A DNA stretch of 64,000 bases, taken from Isoptericola sp044389085 (lineage in GTDB: Bacteria; Actinomycetota; Actinomycetes; Actinomycetales; Cellulomonadaceae). The stretch lies in NCBI RefSeq assembly GCF_044389085.1, contig NZ_JBIRXP010000003.1, forward strand, positions 1 to 64,000, given 5' to 3'. Shown here one piece after another: positions 1 to 8,953 of this stretch (position 1 is the stretch's first letter; each line of letters opens with the position of its first letter). The position numbers and the translations under genes are program-made. Below the pieces are notes generated by a model, which was given only the letters and a program-made list of their open reading frames with translations, ran no database searches and had not been told where the DNA came from.

Positions 1-686
1 CCTTGTCGAACTTCGCCACGGCGTTGTCCGGGATCGGCGGGGTCGGGTTCTGGACCTTCTTCGGCAACTCGATGATCCTGGCCGTCGCGTCGGTGATCGG
101 GGTGGTGCTGTCCTCCACCGTGGCCGCGTACGCGTTCGCGCGGATCGACTTCCCCGGCCGCGGCATCTTCTTCGCGATCATGATCGGCACCCTGCTGCTG
201 CCGTTCCACGTGGTGATCATCCCGCAATACATCATGTTCAACGAGCTCGGCATGGTGAACACGTTCATCCCGCTGCTGGCACCGAAGTTCCTCGCCGGAG
301 AGGCATTCTTCGTGTTCCTCATGGTGCAGTTCATGCGCAACCTCCCCAGAGAGCTGGACGAGGCCGCCCGCATCGACGGCGCCGGACACGGACGCATCTT
401 CGGCTCGATCATGCTGCCGCTGATGCGCCCCGCGATCATCACCAGCTCGATCTTCGCGTTCATCTGGTCCTGGAACGACTTCCTCGGACCCCTGCTCTAC
501 CTCAAGAAGCCCGACCTCTACCCGCTACCCATCGCGCTCAGGCTCTACGTCGACCAGACCAGCGTGTCCGACTACGGCGCCCAGATGGCCATGGCCGTCC
601 TGGCCCTGCTGCCCGTGATGATCTTCTTCATCCTCTTCCAGCGCTACATCGTCGACGGCGTCGCCACCCAAGGCCTCAAGGGCTGA
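1..686 (+). CDS. Carbohydrate ABC transporter permease, MalG type (5' truncated by window edge)
   Basis: This is the C-terminal part of an inner-membrane permease of a binding-protein-dependent sugar importer (MalG/YesQ-like). The frame is open from base 3 and no true start is visible, so the first transmembrane segment lies outside the window. About five hydrophobic segments remain. The cytoplasmic EAA loop is clear (ELDEAARIDGAGHG, then LPLMRP), which docks on the ATPase subunit. The protein ends in the usual DGVATQGLKG-type tail. The YesL-like gene and the PL11 lyase directly downstream suggest uptake of rhamnogalacturonan or pectin oligosaccharides, as in the Bacillus subtilis yes locus. 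Its partner permease presumably lies just upstream. Confidence 0.93.
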   Translation, partial: LSNFATALSGIGGVGFWTFFGNSMILAVASVIGVVLSSTVAAYAFARIDFPGRGIFFAIMIGTLLLPFHVVIIPQYIMFNELGMVNTFIPLLAPKFLAGEAFFVFLMVQFMRNLPRELDEAARIDGAGHGRIFGSIMLPLMRPAIITSSIFAFIWSWNDFLGPLLYLKKPDLYPLPIALRLYVDQTSVSDYGAQMAMAVLALLPVMIFFILFQRYIVDGVATQGLKG

Positions 687-736
687 GGATGGGGGCCGGC
701 ACGACGGTGCAGCGGACGACGACGGGAGGCGCAGCC

Positions 737-1387
737 ATGGCGGCACGGTCCGGACGGGAGCGGCGGGGGCGCGCGAAGCGCCCCGGCGGCGGGGAGACCC
801 GTACCGGTGCGGCTCTCGGGCTGTTCGCCGAGGTGGTGCTCGCCGGAGTCTTCGTCGCGGTCGGCAGCCTGCTGCTGATCACGGCGGTACCCTCCCTGGC
901 GGCGGGCGTGGCGCACGTCCGCCGCCAGGTGACCGGCCACGACATCGGCGTGGTCCGGTTCGCCCGCGACTGGTGGGCGGCGGTGCGGGCGCTGTGGCCG
1001 CTCGGCCTCGCCGCCGTCGCGGTGGCCCTGCTGCTCGCCCTGGACTGGCAGCTCGCCCGGGCCGACGTGCTGCCCGGCGCGAGCGTCGTCGCGGTGGTGG
1101 TCGCGGTCGCCGCGGCCGCCGTCGTCGTCGTGCTGGCCCGGGCGGCAGGGGCCTGGTCGGAGCCTGCCGTGGACGACGACGGGCCCGGCCTGACGGCACG
1201 CGAGGCCCTGGCCGCCGGCGCGCGGCGCACGCAGGACGACCTCGCCGGGTCGGTGCTGCTGGCCGTCGCGGCGGCGATGTGCGTCGTCTTCGTCTGGATG
1301 CTGCCGCCGCTCGCGCTGGTGGTGGGCGGCCTGCTCGCCCTCGCCGTCGTGGGCGTCGAGACCCGCCGCCGCGGCCGCGCGGCCTGA
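737..1387 (+). CDS. YesL-like (DUF624) membrane protein
   Basis: Small integral membrane protein of about 216 residues with four or five hydrophobic segments and a basic, Arg-rich N-terminus. YesL/DUF624 proteins are typically encoded beside sugar ABC permeases in polysaccharide loci, and their biochemical role is not established. An ATG at 689, two bases after the permease stop, gives a longer product. I chose the ATG at 737 because a strong GGGAGG sits at 724-729 with seven bases of spacing, while 689 has none. The family call rests on size, topology and position rather than a catalytic motif. Confidence 0.65.
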   Translation: MAARSGRERRGRAKRPGGGETRTGAALGLFAEVVLAGVFVAVGSLLLITAVPSLAAGVAHVRRQVTGHDIGVVRFARDWWAAVRALWPLGLAAVAVALLLALDWQLARADVLPGASVVAVVVAVAAAAVVVVLARAAGAWSEPAVDDDGPGLTAREALAAGARRTQDDLAGSVLLAVAAAMCVVFVWMLPPLALVVGGLLALAVVGVETRRRGRAA

Positions 1388-1456
1388 CCCTCTTCCGGCC
1401 GCCCGTCGGAGCCCTTCGGGGACCCGGCGGGACGGACCGGTGGTCCGATCCCTGAT

Positions 1457-1468
1457 TGCAACGATGCA
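1457..1468 (+). promoter_or_regulatory. Variant LacI-type operator upstream of the PL11 lyase
   Basis: TGCAACGATGCA is a near-palindrome that keeps the central ACGA of the site at 21149-21160 (TGAAACGATTCA), with symmetrical changes at positions 3 and 10. It lies just before the PL11 ribosome binding site. It may be a weaker site for the same repressor. This is inference from one sequence. Confidence 0.3.
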
Positions 1469-1482
1469 GAGAGGAACGACCC

Positions 1483-3804
1483 ATGCGTACGACCAGAACG
1501 ACCGCGGGTGCCGTCGCCGCGCTGACGGCCGGGGTGCTCGCCGTCACCGGCGTCTCGGCCGCCGCCGCACCGGCGCACGGCGGAGGCCACGACCGGCCGG
1601 ACGGCGTCCAGCTGGAGCACCTCGACCGAGGGCTCGTCGCGGCCTCGACCAGCGAGGGCGTGTTCCTGTCCTGGCGGCTGCTCGGTGACGAGGTCACCGG
1701 GCACACCGACACCGGGATGGCCGGGCCGGCCTTCGCCGTCTTCCGCGACGGGAAGCGGATCGCGACCGTCACGGACTCCACGAACTACGTCGACGCGTCG
1801 CACGCCGCCGGGGAGAGCTCCCGGTACGCCGTCGCGCCCGTGACGCAGGACAAGCACGGCCGGGACCGGGTGGGCGAGCGCAGCGCGCCCGTGACCGCGT
1901 GGGCCGACGACCACCTCGACATCCCGCTGAACAAGCCCGCCGACGGCGTCACCCCCGCCGGGGAGAGCTACACCTACTCGGCGAACGACGCGTCGGTGGC
2001 CGACCTCGACGGCGACGGCGAGCTCGAGATCGTGCTCAAGTGGGACCCGTCGAACGCCAAGGACGTCTCCCAGAAGGGGTACACGGGCAACCAGTACCTC
2101 GACGCGTACGAGCGGGACGGGACGCAGCTGTGGCGGATCGACCTGGGCGTGAACATCCGTGCGGGGGCGCACTACACCCAGTTCCCGGTGTACGACTTCG
2201 ACGGTGACGGCCGCGCGGAGCTCATGGTCAAGACCGCGCCGGGCACCAAGGTCACGACCTACCGCAACGGCCGGCCCGCGAACGAGCGCTTCGTGCAGAT
2301 CCCGAAGGACGACCGGAAGGCCGGTGTCACGCACGCGGACGACTACCGGTACAGCGCCGCGGACTACGCCGACCACCTGGAGGAGATGTTCCGGGGGTGG
2401 ACCGACCAGCCCGAGGTGGTCTCGGGACAGTGGCCGGCCACGCTCGAGGAGGCCTTCGGCATCGAGCCGCGCTACGACTACCCGCTGTCGGCGGCCGACG
2501 CGCGCGAGCTCGTGGACCACTTCATCGACGTGTACGCGCCGTCGCGCTCGGCGCGCAACGACCTGCGGACGTTCGAGGGCTTCGTCATCTCCGGGCCGGA
2601 GTACCTGAGCGTCTTCGACGGTCGGTCCGGCAAGCCGCTGGAGACGGTGGACTACGAGCCCGGGCGCGCCGACGACGGCCTGCGCTGGGGCGACTACGCG
2701 ATGGCGCGGATCGAGCCGGGCAACCGGGTCGACCGGTTCCTCGCCGGGGTGGCCTACCTGGACGGCGAGCGCCCCTCGGCGGTCTTCGCCCGCGGCTACT
2801 ACACGCGCACCACGCTCGCCGCGTACGACTGGGACGGCCGGCACCTGTCGAAGCGCTGGGACGTGGACTCGGGCTGGACGCCCATGAGCAACCCGTTCAA
2901 CGACGGCCCGCACGGCGTGCCCGGCACGGACCCCGAGTTCGGGTCCATCACCACGCAGGGCTTCCACTCGATGTCGGCCGCGGACGTCGACGGCGACGGG
3001 AAGCAGGAGATCGTCTACGGGTCGGCGACCATCGACGACGACGGCTCCCTGCTCTACTCGTCCTTCGACACGCTGCCCGACGGCAGCGGGAACCCGGGCG
3101 CCGAGGCCGGCCTCGGGCACGGTGACGCCATGCACGTCACCGACATCGACCCGTCGCGCCCGGGGCTCGAGATCTGGACGTGCCACGAGGGCGGCGCCTG
3201 GGCGCCCTACGGCTCGGCGCTGCGCGACGCCGCCACGGGCGAGGTGCTCTTCGGCGCCTACTCGGGTCGCGACACCGGTCGCTGCCTGGTGGGCGACGTC
3301 GACCCCGCGCCCGGCATCGAGGTCTGGGCGTCCATGCCGGACGGCACCGACGCCTCGGGCCTGCTCAGCGCGGAGGGCGAGCGGCTGCGCGCCACCACGC
3401 CGGGCACGAACCAGTCCGTGCGCTGGGCCGCCGACGGCACCACGCAGGTCGTCACCGGGGCGATCGACGTGACCCCGCAGATCGTGGAGGGCGACGGCAC
3501 GGTGGTGAAGACCCTCGACGGCACGCTCACCAACAACCACACCAAGGGCAACCCGTCGCTCGTCGCCGACGTGCTGGGCGACTGGCGCGAGGAGGTGCTG
3601 GTGCGCACGACCGACTCGTCGGCGCTGCGGCTGTTCACCTCGACCGAGGTGAGCGACACGGCGATGTACACCCTCCTGCACGACCCGCAGTACCGGGCCG
3701 AGGTGGCCCGGCAGCAGACCGCCTACAACCAGCCGTCGTACCCGGGGTTCTACCTCGCGTCCGACACCGACTGGTCGCAGGTGCCCGTCCCCTCGCTGAG
3801 GTAG
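1483..3804 (+). CDS. Secreted rhamnogalacturonan lyase, polysaccharide lyase family 11
   Basis: Cleaves the rhamnose-galacturonate backbone of RG-I by beta-elimination outside the cell. The ATG at 1483 follows GAGAGGA at 1469-1475 and gives a 773-residue protein with a classical signal peptide (MRTTRTT, hydrophobic stretch, cut near ASAAAA/APAHG). An FnIII-like N-terminal domain (about residues 45-140) precedes the eight-bladed beta-propeller of PL11. Propeller calcium loops of the type DLDGDGELEI (about 172), DFDGDGRAEL (about 237) and DVDGDGKQEI (about 500) are visible, as is the conserved NIRAGAHYTQFP segment. The length is normal for the bacterial YesW/YesX type; endo or exo action cannot be read. 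The stop codon lies in the repeat cluster at 3797-3924. Confidence 0.93.
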   Translation: MRTTRTTAGAVAALTAGVLAVTGVSAAAAPAHGGGHDRPDGVQLEHLDRGLVAASTSEGVFLSWRLLGDEVTGHTDTGMAGPAFAVFRDGKRIATVTDSTNYVDASHAAGESSRYAVAPVTQDKHGRDRVGERSAPVTAWADDHLDIPLNKPADGVTPAGESYTYSANDASVADLDGDGELEIVLKWDPSNAKDVSQKGYTGNQYLDAYERDGTQLWRIDLGVNIRAGAHYTQFPVYDFDGDGRAELMVKTAPGTKVTTYRNGRPANERFVQIPKDDRKAGVTHADDYRYSAADYADHLEEMFRGWTDQPEVVSGQWPATLEEAFGIEPRYDYPLSAADARELVDHFIDVYAPSRSARNDLRTFEGFVISGPEYLSVFDGRSGKPLETVDYEPGRADDGLRWGDYAMARIEPGNRVDRFLAGVAYLDGERPSAVFARGYYTRTTLAAYDWDGRHLSKRWDVDSGWTPMSNPFNDGPHGVPGTDPEFGSITTQGFHSMSAADVDGDGKQEIVYGSATIDDDGSLLYSSFDTLPDGSGNPGAEAGLGHGDAMHVTDIDPSRPGLEIWTCHEGGAWAPYGSALRDAATGEVLFGAYSGRDTGRCLVGDVDPAPGIEVWASMPDGTDASGLLSAEGERLRATTPGTNQSVRWAADGTTQVVTGAIDVTPQIVEGDGTVVKTLDGTLTNNHTKGNPSLVADVLGDWREEVLVRTTDSSALRLFTSTEVSDTAMYTLLHDPQYRAEVARQQTAYNQPSYPGFYLASDTDWSQVPVPSLR

Positions 3805-3924
3805 TCCGCACCCCGCCGAGGTAGTTCCCCTCGCGCCGAGGTAGTGGTCCAGACCACTACCTCGGCGCGAGGGGAACTACCTCGGCGGGGCAGGAACTAC
3901 CTCGGCGGTTCTCGCACTACCTCG
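3797..3924. repeat. Phased GAGGTAGT repeat cluster forming a perfect 39-bp hairpin
   Basis: Three GAGGTAGT-type units face right (from 3797, 3817 and 3837) and four face left (3856, 3876, 3896, 3916), each exactly 20 bases apart. Bases 3811-3849 and 3852-3890 are perfect reverse complements separated by two bases. The first unit contains the TAG stop of the PL11 gene and the last abuts the ribosome binding site of the next gene. It could act as a terminator, an mRNA stabiliser or a mobile palindrome; no T-tract follows. Confidence 0.9.
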
Positions 3925-3939
3925 CCGAGAGGAACATCC

Positions 3940-5265
3940 ATGAGGATCCCCGCCCGCCGCCGGCTCGTCGCCGTCGCCGCCCCCGCAGCCGCCGTCGCGC
4001 TGCTCGTCTCCTCCTGCGCGGCCGACGACGCGCCGTCCGGGGTCGCCGAGACGCTCGACCCGAACGAGGAGATCACCCTCACCGTCGCCTGGTGGGGCGA
4101 CGACGACCGTGCGGCGCGGTACGGGGAGGCCCTGGACCTCTTCGAGGAGCAGCACCCGAACATCACGATCCAGAGCTCGTTCGTCACGTTCGACGACTAC
4201 TGGACGGCGCGCGCCACCGAGGCGGCCGGCAGCTCGCTGCCCGACGTCATGCAGTTCGACTCGTCCTTCCTGCGCGAGTACGCGGGCACGGGGCAGCTGC
4301 TCGACGTCACCCCGTACCTGGGCGAGGGGGACGACGCGGCGATCGACACCACGGAGCTGGCGCCGGAGCTCGTCGACTCCGGAAAGATCGACGACGCCGT
4401 CTTCGCCGTGCCGACGGCCACCAACACGTGGGCCACGTTCTACAACCCGTCCGTGGTGGAGAAGCTCGGCATGGAGCCGCCGTCGGAGGACTTCACCTGG
4501 GACGACCTCGCGGCGTGGACCGCCGAGGCGAGCGAGGCCGGCGCGGGCAAGGACCCGGCGCTGTACGGCGCCAACGACTACACCGGGGTGTTCTGGGCGT
4601 TCCTCCAGCACCTGGTGCAGGAGGGCGTCACCCCGTTCACGGACGACGGGAAGCTCGGCTTCACGCGGGACGACATGGCCGCGTGGCTGCGCTCCGGCGA
4701 CGACCTGCGCGAGGCCGGGGCGTTCTTCCCGGTGAAGCGCGCGCAGCAGCTCGCGCCCGAGGGCGGGTTCACCGTCAACGAGCAGGCGCTGGAGATGAGC
4801 TGGGACAACTTCCTCGCCGGGTACGTCGCGGGGTCCGGCCAGGACGACATCGCGATGCTGCCCACCCCGTCCGGGTCCGACGGCGAGAAGCACATGTTCG
4901 CGCGCACGTTCCAGATGGCGGGGTCCGCGCACACCGAGCACCCCGCGGCCGTGGCCGCCCTGCTCGACTTCTTCGTCAACGAGCCCGAGGTGGGGCGCAT
5001 CTTCGGCACCTCCAAGGGCGTGCCCGCCACGCAGGCGCAGCGCGACGCGATGGAGCTCGAGCCCGGGTCGGTGGACGAGCGCGTGGTGCAGTACGAGGAG
5101 GACCACGCCGACGACATCACGGAGCCCGCGCCCATCCCGGTGGAGGGGTTCGGTGCGCTCGAGGCGGAGTTCAAGCGCCTCGGCGAGGAGCTCGCGTACG
5201 GCAACGTCACGGTCGACGAGTTCGTCGAGCAGTGGTTCTCGATGGCGGAGTCGCAGCTCGCCTGA
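3940..5265 (+). CDS. Extracellular sugar-binding lipoprotein of an ABC importer
   Basis: Family 1 solute-binding protein that captures an oligosaccharide outside the membrane and delivers it to ABC permeases. The 441-residue product starts at the ATG at 3940 after GAGAGGA (3926-3932). An upstream in-frame ATG at 3844 lies in the palindromic repeat and is rejected. The signal sequence ends in a lipobox, LVSSC, with Cys26 as the lipidated residue. The mature part shows the usual pattern: WWGDDDRA near the N-terminus, LPDVMQFDSSF, then a hinge-rich C-terminal lobe. No permease genes follow it. It may serve the permease truncated at the window start, from which it is separated by the PL11 gene and a long hairpin. 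Confidence 0.92.
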   Translation: MRIPARRRLVAVAAPAAAVALLVSSCAADDAPSGVAETLDPNEEITLTVAWWGDDDRAARYGEALDLFEEQHPNITIQSSFVTFDDYWTARATEAAGSSLPDVMQFDSSFLREYAGTGQLLDVTPYLGEGDDAAIDTTELAPELVDSGKIDDAVFAVPTATNTWATFYNPSVVEKLGMEPPSEDFTWDDLAAWTAEASEAGAGKDPALYGANDYTGVFWAFLQHLVQEGVTPFTDDGKLGFTRDDMAAWLRSGDDLREAGAFFPVKRAQQLAPEGGFTVNEQALEMSWDNFLAGYVAGSGQDDIAMLPTPSGSDGEKHMFARTFQMAGSAHTEHPAAVAALLDFFVNEPEVGRIFGTSKGVPATQAQRDAMELEPGSVDERVVQYEEDHADDITEPAPIPVEGFGALEAEFKRLGEELAYGNVTVDEFVEQWFSMAESQLA

Positions 5266-5302
5266 CCCGGCGCGCCGGCCCGTCTCGGACGAGAGGAGCA
5301 GC

Positions 5303-6454
5303 ATGAAGGTCACGATCCTGGGCGCGGGGGCGATCGCCGGCGCGCACGTCGAGGCGGTCCGCGCGCTGGCCGCGCACGGCGGCCCGGACGGCGTGGTGGT
5401 CACGCACGTCGTCGACGTCGACGCGGGGCGCGCCGCCGCGTTCGCGGCCGAGCACGGTGTGCCGCACCGCGGCACCAGCCTGCAGGCGCTGCTCGACGTG
5501 GGCGAGGTCGACGTCGTGCACATCTGCACGCCGCCGTCGGTGCACCTGGAGGCTGCGGTGGCGGCCCTGCGGGCCGGCGCGCACGTCGTCGTCGAGAAGC
5601 CGGCGGTCCTGTCGCTCGCGGAGGCCGACGCCCTGGCGGCGGCCGAGCAGCAGGCCGTCGACGCCGGCCTGCCGGGACGCTTCACGCAGATCGTGCAGCA
5701 CCGGTTCGGCGCGGGGATCCGGCGGCTGCGCGGGCTGCTCGACGACGGGACGCTCGGCCCCGTGTACGTCGCGCAGTGCGACACCCTGTGGTTCCGCACC
5801 CCGGAGTACTTCGCGGTGCCGTGGCGGGGTCGCTTCGACACCGAGGGCGGCGGCACCACGATGGGCCACGGCATCCACCAGTTCGACCTGCTGCTCGCCG
5901 TGCTCGGCCCGTGGACCGAGGTGCGCGCGATGGCCGGCCGGCTGGCGCGGCACACCGACACCGAGGACGTCTCGACGGCCCTGGTGCGGTTCGCGAACGG
6001 CACGATGGCGACGATCACCAACTCGGCGATCTCCCCGCGGCAGACGTCGCGCCTGCGGTTCGACACCGAGGCCGCGACCGTCGAGCTGGAGCACCTGTAC
6101 GGCTACGACGACACCAGCTGGACCGTCACCCCCGTGCCGGGGCGCGAGGACGTGGCCGACGCCTGGGCCGCCGACGCCGCGGCGTCGGCGTCGGCGTCCG
6201 TCGACGGCGGGGCGAGCGGGCACCTGGCCCAGCTCGTGCCCACCTACCGGGCGCTGGCCGCGGGCGACGTCCCGCCGGTCACCGTCGCGGACACCCGTGC
6301 GACCCTCGAGCTCGCCGCCGCGATCTACAAGTCCGCGTTCACGGACACCACCGTGCGGGCGGGCGACATCGTCGAGGGCGACCCGTTCCACGCCTCCATG
6401 GCCGGCTCCGGCACCCCCTGGCCGCCGGCCAAGGAGGCCCCCACCGCCGTCTGA
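5303..6454 (+). CDS. Gfo/Idh/MocA-family NAD(P)-dependent oxidoreductase
   Basis: Predicted cytoplasmic dehydrogenase acting on a sugar or sugar derivative; the substrate is unknown. The 383-residue product starts with the Rossmann motif ILGAGAIAGAH, preceded by GAGAGGAG at 5291-5298. The family EKP motif (VVVEKPAVLS) places Glu98-Lys99-Pro100 at the active site. The GGTTMGHGIHQFDLL segment is the conserved His region of the C-terminal domain. It lies 37 bases after the binding-protein gene and before a strong hairpin, so the two are probably cotranscribed, pointing to oxidation of the imported sugar. Confidence 0.9.
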   Translation: MKVTILGAGAIAGAHVEAVRALAAHGGPDGVVVTHVVDVDAGRAAAFAAEHGVPHRGTSLQALLDVGEVDVVHICTPPSVHLEAAVAALRAGAHVVVEKPAVLSLAEADALAAAEQQAVDAGLPGRFTQIVQHRFGAGIRRLRGLLDDGTLGPVYVAQCDTLWFRTPEYFAVPWRGRFDTEGGGTTMGHGIHQFDLLLAVLGPWTEVRAMAGRLARHTDTEDVSTALVRFANGTMATITNSAISPRQTSRLRFDTEAATVELEHLYGYDDTSWTVTPVPGREDVADAWAADAAASASASVDGGASGHLAQLVPTYRALAAGDVPPVTVADTRATLELAAAIYKSAFTDTTVRAGDIVEGDPFHASMAGSGTPWPPAKEAPTAV

Positions 6455-6463
6455 CGCGCAGCC

Positions 6464-6537
6464 CGAGCTGTTGTGAGCGCGATTTCGGGGACTATTCGCG
6501 ACCTCATAGTCCACGAAATCGCGCTCACAACAGCTCG
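6464..6537. terminator. Long hairpin, first copy of a dispersed palindrome family
   Basis: Arms 6464-6487 and 6514-6537 are perfect reverse complements of 24 bases. Pairing continues inward (6489-6495 with 6506-6512) after one mismatch, leaving a ten-base loop. It begins ten bases after the oxidoreductase stop and is the likely transcription end. Its first 33 bases from 6471 match the hairpin at 12958-12990 at 31 positions. Confidence 0.85.
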
Positions 6538-6569
6538 CGGTGGCTCCGGGGGACACGCCTGGGACGGGT

Positions 6570-6600
6570 TTGACCGCACCGTCCACCGCGCTGTTAACGT
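6570..6600 (+). promoter_or_regulatory. Candidate promoter of the ABC importer/beta-galactosidase operon
   Basis: TTGACC at 6570-6575 and TAACGT at 6595-6600 resemble -35 and -10 boxes with a 19-base spacer, leaving an untranslated leader of roughly 55 bases before the ATG at 6663. The spacing is one or two bases longer than ideal. Confidence 0.45.
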
Positions 6601-6662
6601 GACCACGCTCACACGAGCCCGGGGCATCCGCCCCGGCCGACGTCACGACGAAGTGGGGACGG

Positions 6663-8000
6663 ATGCGGAAGGTCACGAGACGGGAGCTCCTCGGCTGGGG
6701 GCTCGCAGGGGGAGCGTCGGCGCTGCTCGCCGGGTGCGCGACGCCGGGCACGACGTCGGTCAACACGCAGCCGGTGGTGCCGGCCGCGGCAGGGGAGAAG
6801 GTCACGCTCACGTACTGGGCGTGGCTCAAGGACCTGCAGAAGGTCGCCGACGTCTGGAACGCCAAGCACCCGGACGTCCAGGTGCAGGTCTCCTGGATCC
6901 CGGGCGGCAACGACGGCGGCTACCAGAAGATGTACTCGGCCCTGGCGGCCGGGGGCGGGCCCGACCTCGCGCAGGTGGAGATGCGCACCGTGCCGGAGTT
7001 CATCCTGGTCAACGGGCTGGTCGACCTGGAGCGGTACGGCGTCTCCGAGCACGCGGACAAGTTCGACCAGACGCTGTGGAACCAGGTGAGCTTCGCCGGC
7101 GGCGTGTACGGCATCCCGCAGGACTCCGGCCCCGTCGGGATGTACTACCGGCCCGACCTGTACGAGCAGGTGGGCGCCGACGTCCCGACCACGTGGACCG
7201 GGTGGGCCGAGGTCGCCCCGGCGTTCCGTGAGCTCGGCGCCTACATCGACTCCTTCCCGCTCGACGACACGTCCGTGTTCACGGCGCACGCCATGCAGGC
7301 CGGGGCCACCTGGCTGCGCAGCGCCGAGGACGGCTGGGTCATCGACATGGCGGGCGAGGCGACTCTGGAGGTCGCGCGGTTCTTCGACCAGGTGATCGAC
7401 GACGACCTGGTGACCACGGCCGCCAACCCGTACACGCCCGGCTGGTACGCGGCCGCGGCGCACGACCAGATCGCGTCGCTGGTGAGCGCGAGCTGGGGCG
7501 ACGCGCTGCTGCAGAGCGTCAGCGGGGCCGAGGGGAAGTGGCGCGTCGCGCCCGCCCCGCGCTGGGGCCACGGCTTCGGGTCGTCGTTCATCGGCGGCTC
7601 GACGTCGGCCGTGCTGGCGAACAGCAGGCACCCGAAGGAGGCGATGGAGTTCGCCGTCTGGATGAACACCGACCCGGAGGGCATCGACGCGATGATCGAG
7701 CACTCCGGCATCGGGTGGTCGCCGGCCCGCGACTACATCGGCGCGGCGCGCAAGGAGCCGAGCGAGTTCTTCGGCGGCCAGCGCTACAACACCGAGGTCT
7801 TCCAGCCGGCCACGCAGGAGCAGAACCCCGACTGGCAGTGGTGGCCCATCACGCAGCAGACGTTCAACATCCTCGGCGACGGGTTCCGGGGCAAGGCCAC
7901 CGGCAGCACCACCCTCGTCGACGCCGTCGTCGCCGCGGAGGAGCGGACCATCGAGGTGTTCCGCCAGAAGGGCCTGACGATCCGGAGGGCGGAGCGATGA
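6663..8000 (+). CDS. Extracellular sugar-binding lipoprotein of an ABC importer
   Basis: Second family 1 solute-binding protein, 445 residues. The N-terminus MRKVTRRELLGWGLAG contains an RR pair typical of Tat-type signals and ends in lipobox LLAGC, with Cys25 lipidated. The mature protein begins with a disordered stretch, then VTLTYWAWLKDLQKVADVWN, the usual first strand and helix. It heads an operon in which each following gene overlaps the last: its TGA overlaps the ATG of the first permease. The terminal beta-galactosidase gene suggests the cargo is a beta-galactoside, such as galactan fragments from RG-I side chains. Confidence 0.93.
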   Translation: MRKVTRRELLGWGLAGGASALLAGCATPGTTSVNTQPVVPAAAGEKVTLTYWAWLKDLQKVADVWNAKHPDVQVQVSWIPGGNDGGYQKMYSALAAGGGPDLAQVEMRTVPEFILVNGLVDLERYGVSEHADKFDQTLWNQVSFAGGVYGIPQDSGPVGMYYRPDLYEQVGADVPTTWTGWAEVAPAFRELGAYIDSFPLDDTSVFTAHAMQAGATWLRSAEDGWVIDMAGEATLEVARFFDQVIDDDLVTTAANPYTPGWYAAAAHDQIASLVSASWGDALLQSVSGAEGKWRVAPAPRWGHGFGSSFIGGSTSAVLANSRHPKEAMEFAVWMNTDPEGIDAMIEHSGIGWSPARDYIGAARKEPSEFFGGQRYNTEVFQPATQEQNPDWQWWPITQQTFNILGDGFRGKATGSTTLVDAVVAAEERTIEVFRQKGLTIRRAER

Positions 8001-8953
8001 GCGCGCAGACCACGACGCCGGCCCGCGGGGCCTCGGCCACCGCAGGGAGCCCGCCCGCGAGGCGGCGCAGCACCGCCGTCGGGCGGGCCCCCTGGATCCT
8101 GGTGGGGCCGTTCCTCGCGCTGTTCGTGCTCACCTTCGTGCTGCCGATCATCGTGGCGATCGGGCAGAGCTTCACCACCGTCACCCGCGCCGGGCTGTTC
8201 GGCGAGCAGGGCGTCACCACCGGGTTCGCCTGGTTCGAGAACTACCGGATCGCGCTGGAGGACGGAAACTTCATCGCGTCGATCTGGCGGATGCTGCTGT
8301 TCGGCGTCGTGCAGGTGCCGGTGATGATCGTCGCCGCGACCGTGCTGGCGCTGCTGCTCGAGTCGGCGTCGGCGCGCTGGCCCGGCTTCTTCCGCGCCAC
8401 CTACTTCATGCCGTACGGCATCCCGGGCGTCATCGCGACCATCCTGTGGTCGTTCCTCTACGTGCCCGGCCTGAGCCCGATCATCGACCTCACCGAGACG
8501 CTGTTCGGGTTCACGCCCGACTTCCTCGGCGCGGGGACGGTGCTGTGGTCGATCGCGAACATCGTCACCTGGACGTACGCGGGCTACAACATGCTCATCA
8601 TCGTGGCCCAGCTCAAGGCGATCCCGCCGGAGATGTACGAGGCGGCCCGCGTCGACGGGGCGGGCCCGTGGCGCACCGCGTGGAGCATCCAGCTGCCGCT
8701 CATCCGCCCCGCGCTGGTGCTCACCACCGTGTTCTCGATCATCGGCACGCTCCAGCTCTTCGCCGAGCCGCAGCTGCTGCAGACGGTGTCGCCGGCGATC
8801 GACTCGCAGTACACGCCCAACCTGTCGGCCTACACGACCGCCTTCGCCTACAACGACTACAACGTCGCCGCCGCCCAGTCCGTGCTCATCGCGCTCGTGG
8901 CGTTCGCGCTGTCCTTCCTCTTCCTCCGGCTGACGAACAGGAGCTCGCGATGA
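7997..8953 (+). CDS. Sugar ABC transporter permease, MalF/UgpA type
   Basis: First integral-membrane subunit of the importer, 318 residues with six predicted membrane helices. The first helix is LVGPFLALFVLTFVLPIIVA, after a Pro/Arg-rich cytoplasmic N-terminus. The EAA loop (EAARVDGAGPWRTAW, then LPLIRP) starts near residue 215. The ATG overlaps the preceding stop (ATGA), indicating translational coupling, and the gene ends in an ATGA overlap with the second permease. No ATPase gene is present, so a shared MsiK-like ATPase encoded elsewhere is likely. Confidence 0.93.
   Translation: MSAQTTTPARGASATAGSPPARRRSTAVGRAPWILVGPFLALFVLTFVLPIIVAIGQSFTTVTRAGLFGEQGVTTGFAWFENYRIALEDGNFIASIWRMLLFGVVQVPVMIVAATVLALLLESASARWPGFFRATYFMPYGIPGVIATILWSFLYVPGLSPIIDLTETLFGFTPDFLGAGTVLWSIANIVTWTYAGYNMLIIVAQLKAIPPEMYEAARVDGAGPWRTAWSIQLPLIRPALVLTTVFSIIGTLQLFAEPQLLQTVSPAIDSQYTPNLSAYTTAFAYNDYNVAAAQSVLIALVAFALSFLFLRLTNRSSR

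Noticed and set aside
676..3681. Open frame of about 1000 codons on the minus strand, opposite the PL11 gene
   Set aside because: High GC leaves few stop codons in several frames. The product is repetitive Arg/Val/Gly sequence with no domain, and the plus strand encodes a clear PL11 lyase.
3843..3858. GTGGTC/GACCAC as a GntR/FCD operator
   Set aside because: It is simply the centre of the 39-bp inverted repeat, with even spacing and no promoter, unlike the site at 59212.
3797..3924. CRISPR-like array because of regularly spaced repeats
   Set aside because: Repeat units are only about eight bases, the spacing is 20 bases, half the units are inverted and the spacers are themselves repeated. 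No cas genes are present.
3844..3939. N-terminal extension of the binding protein starting in the palindrome
   Set aside because: It would place a repeat-encoded peptide before the lipoprotein signal. The ATG at 3940 has a ribosome binding site and a correct lipobox signal sequence.
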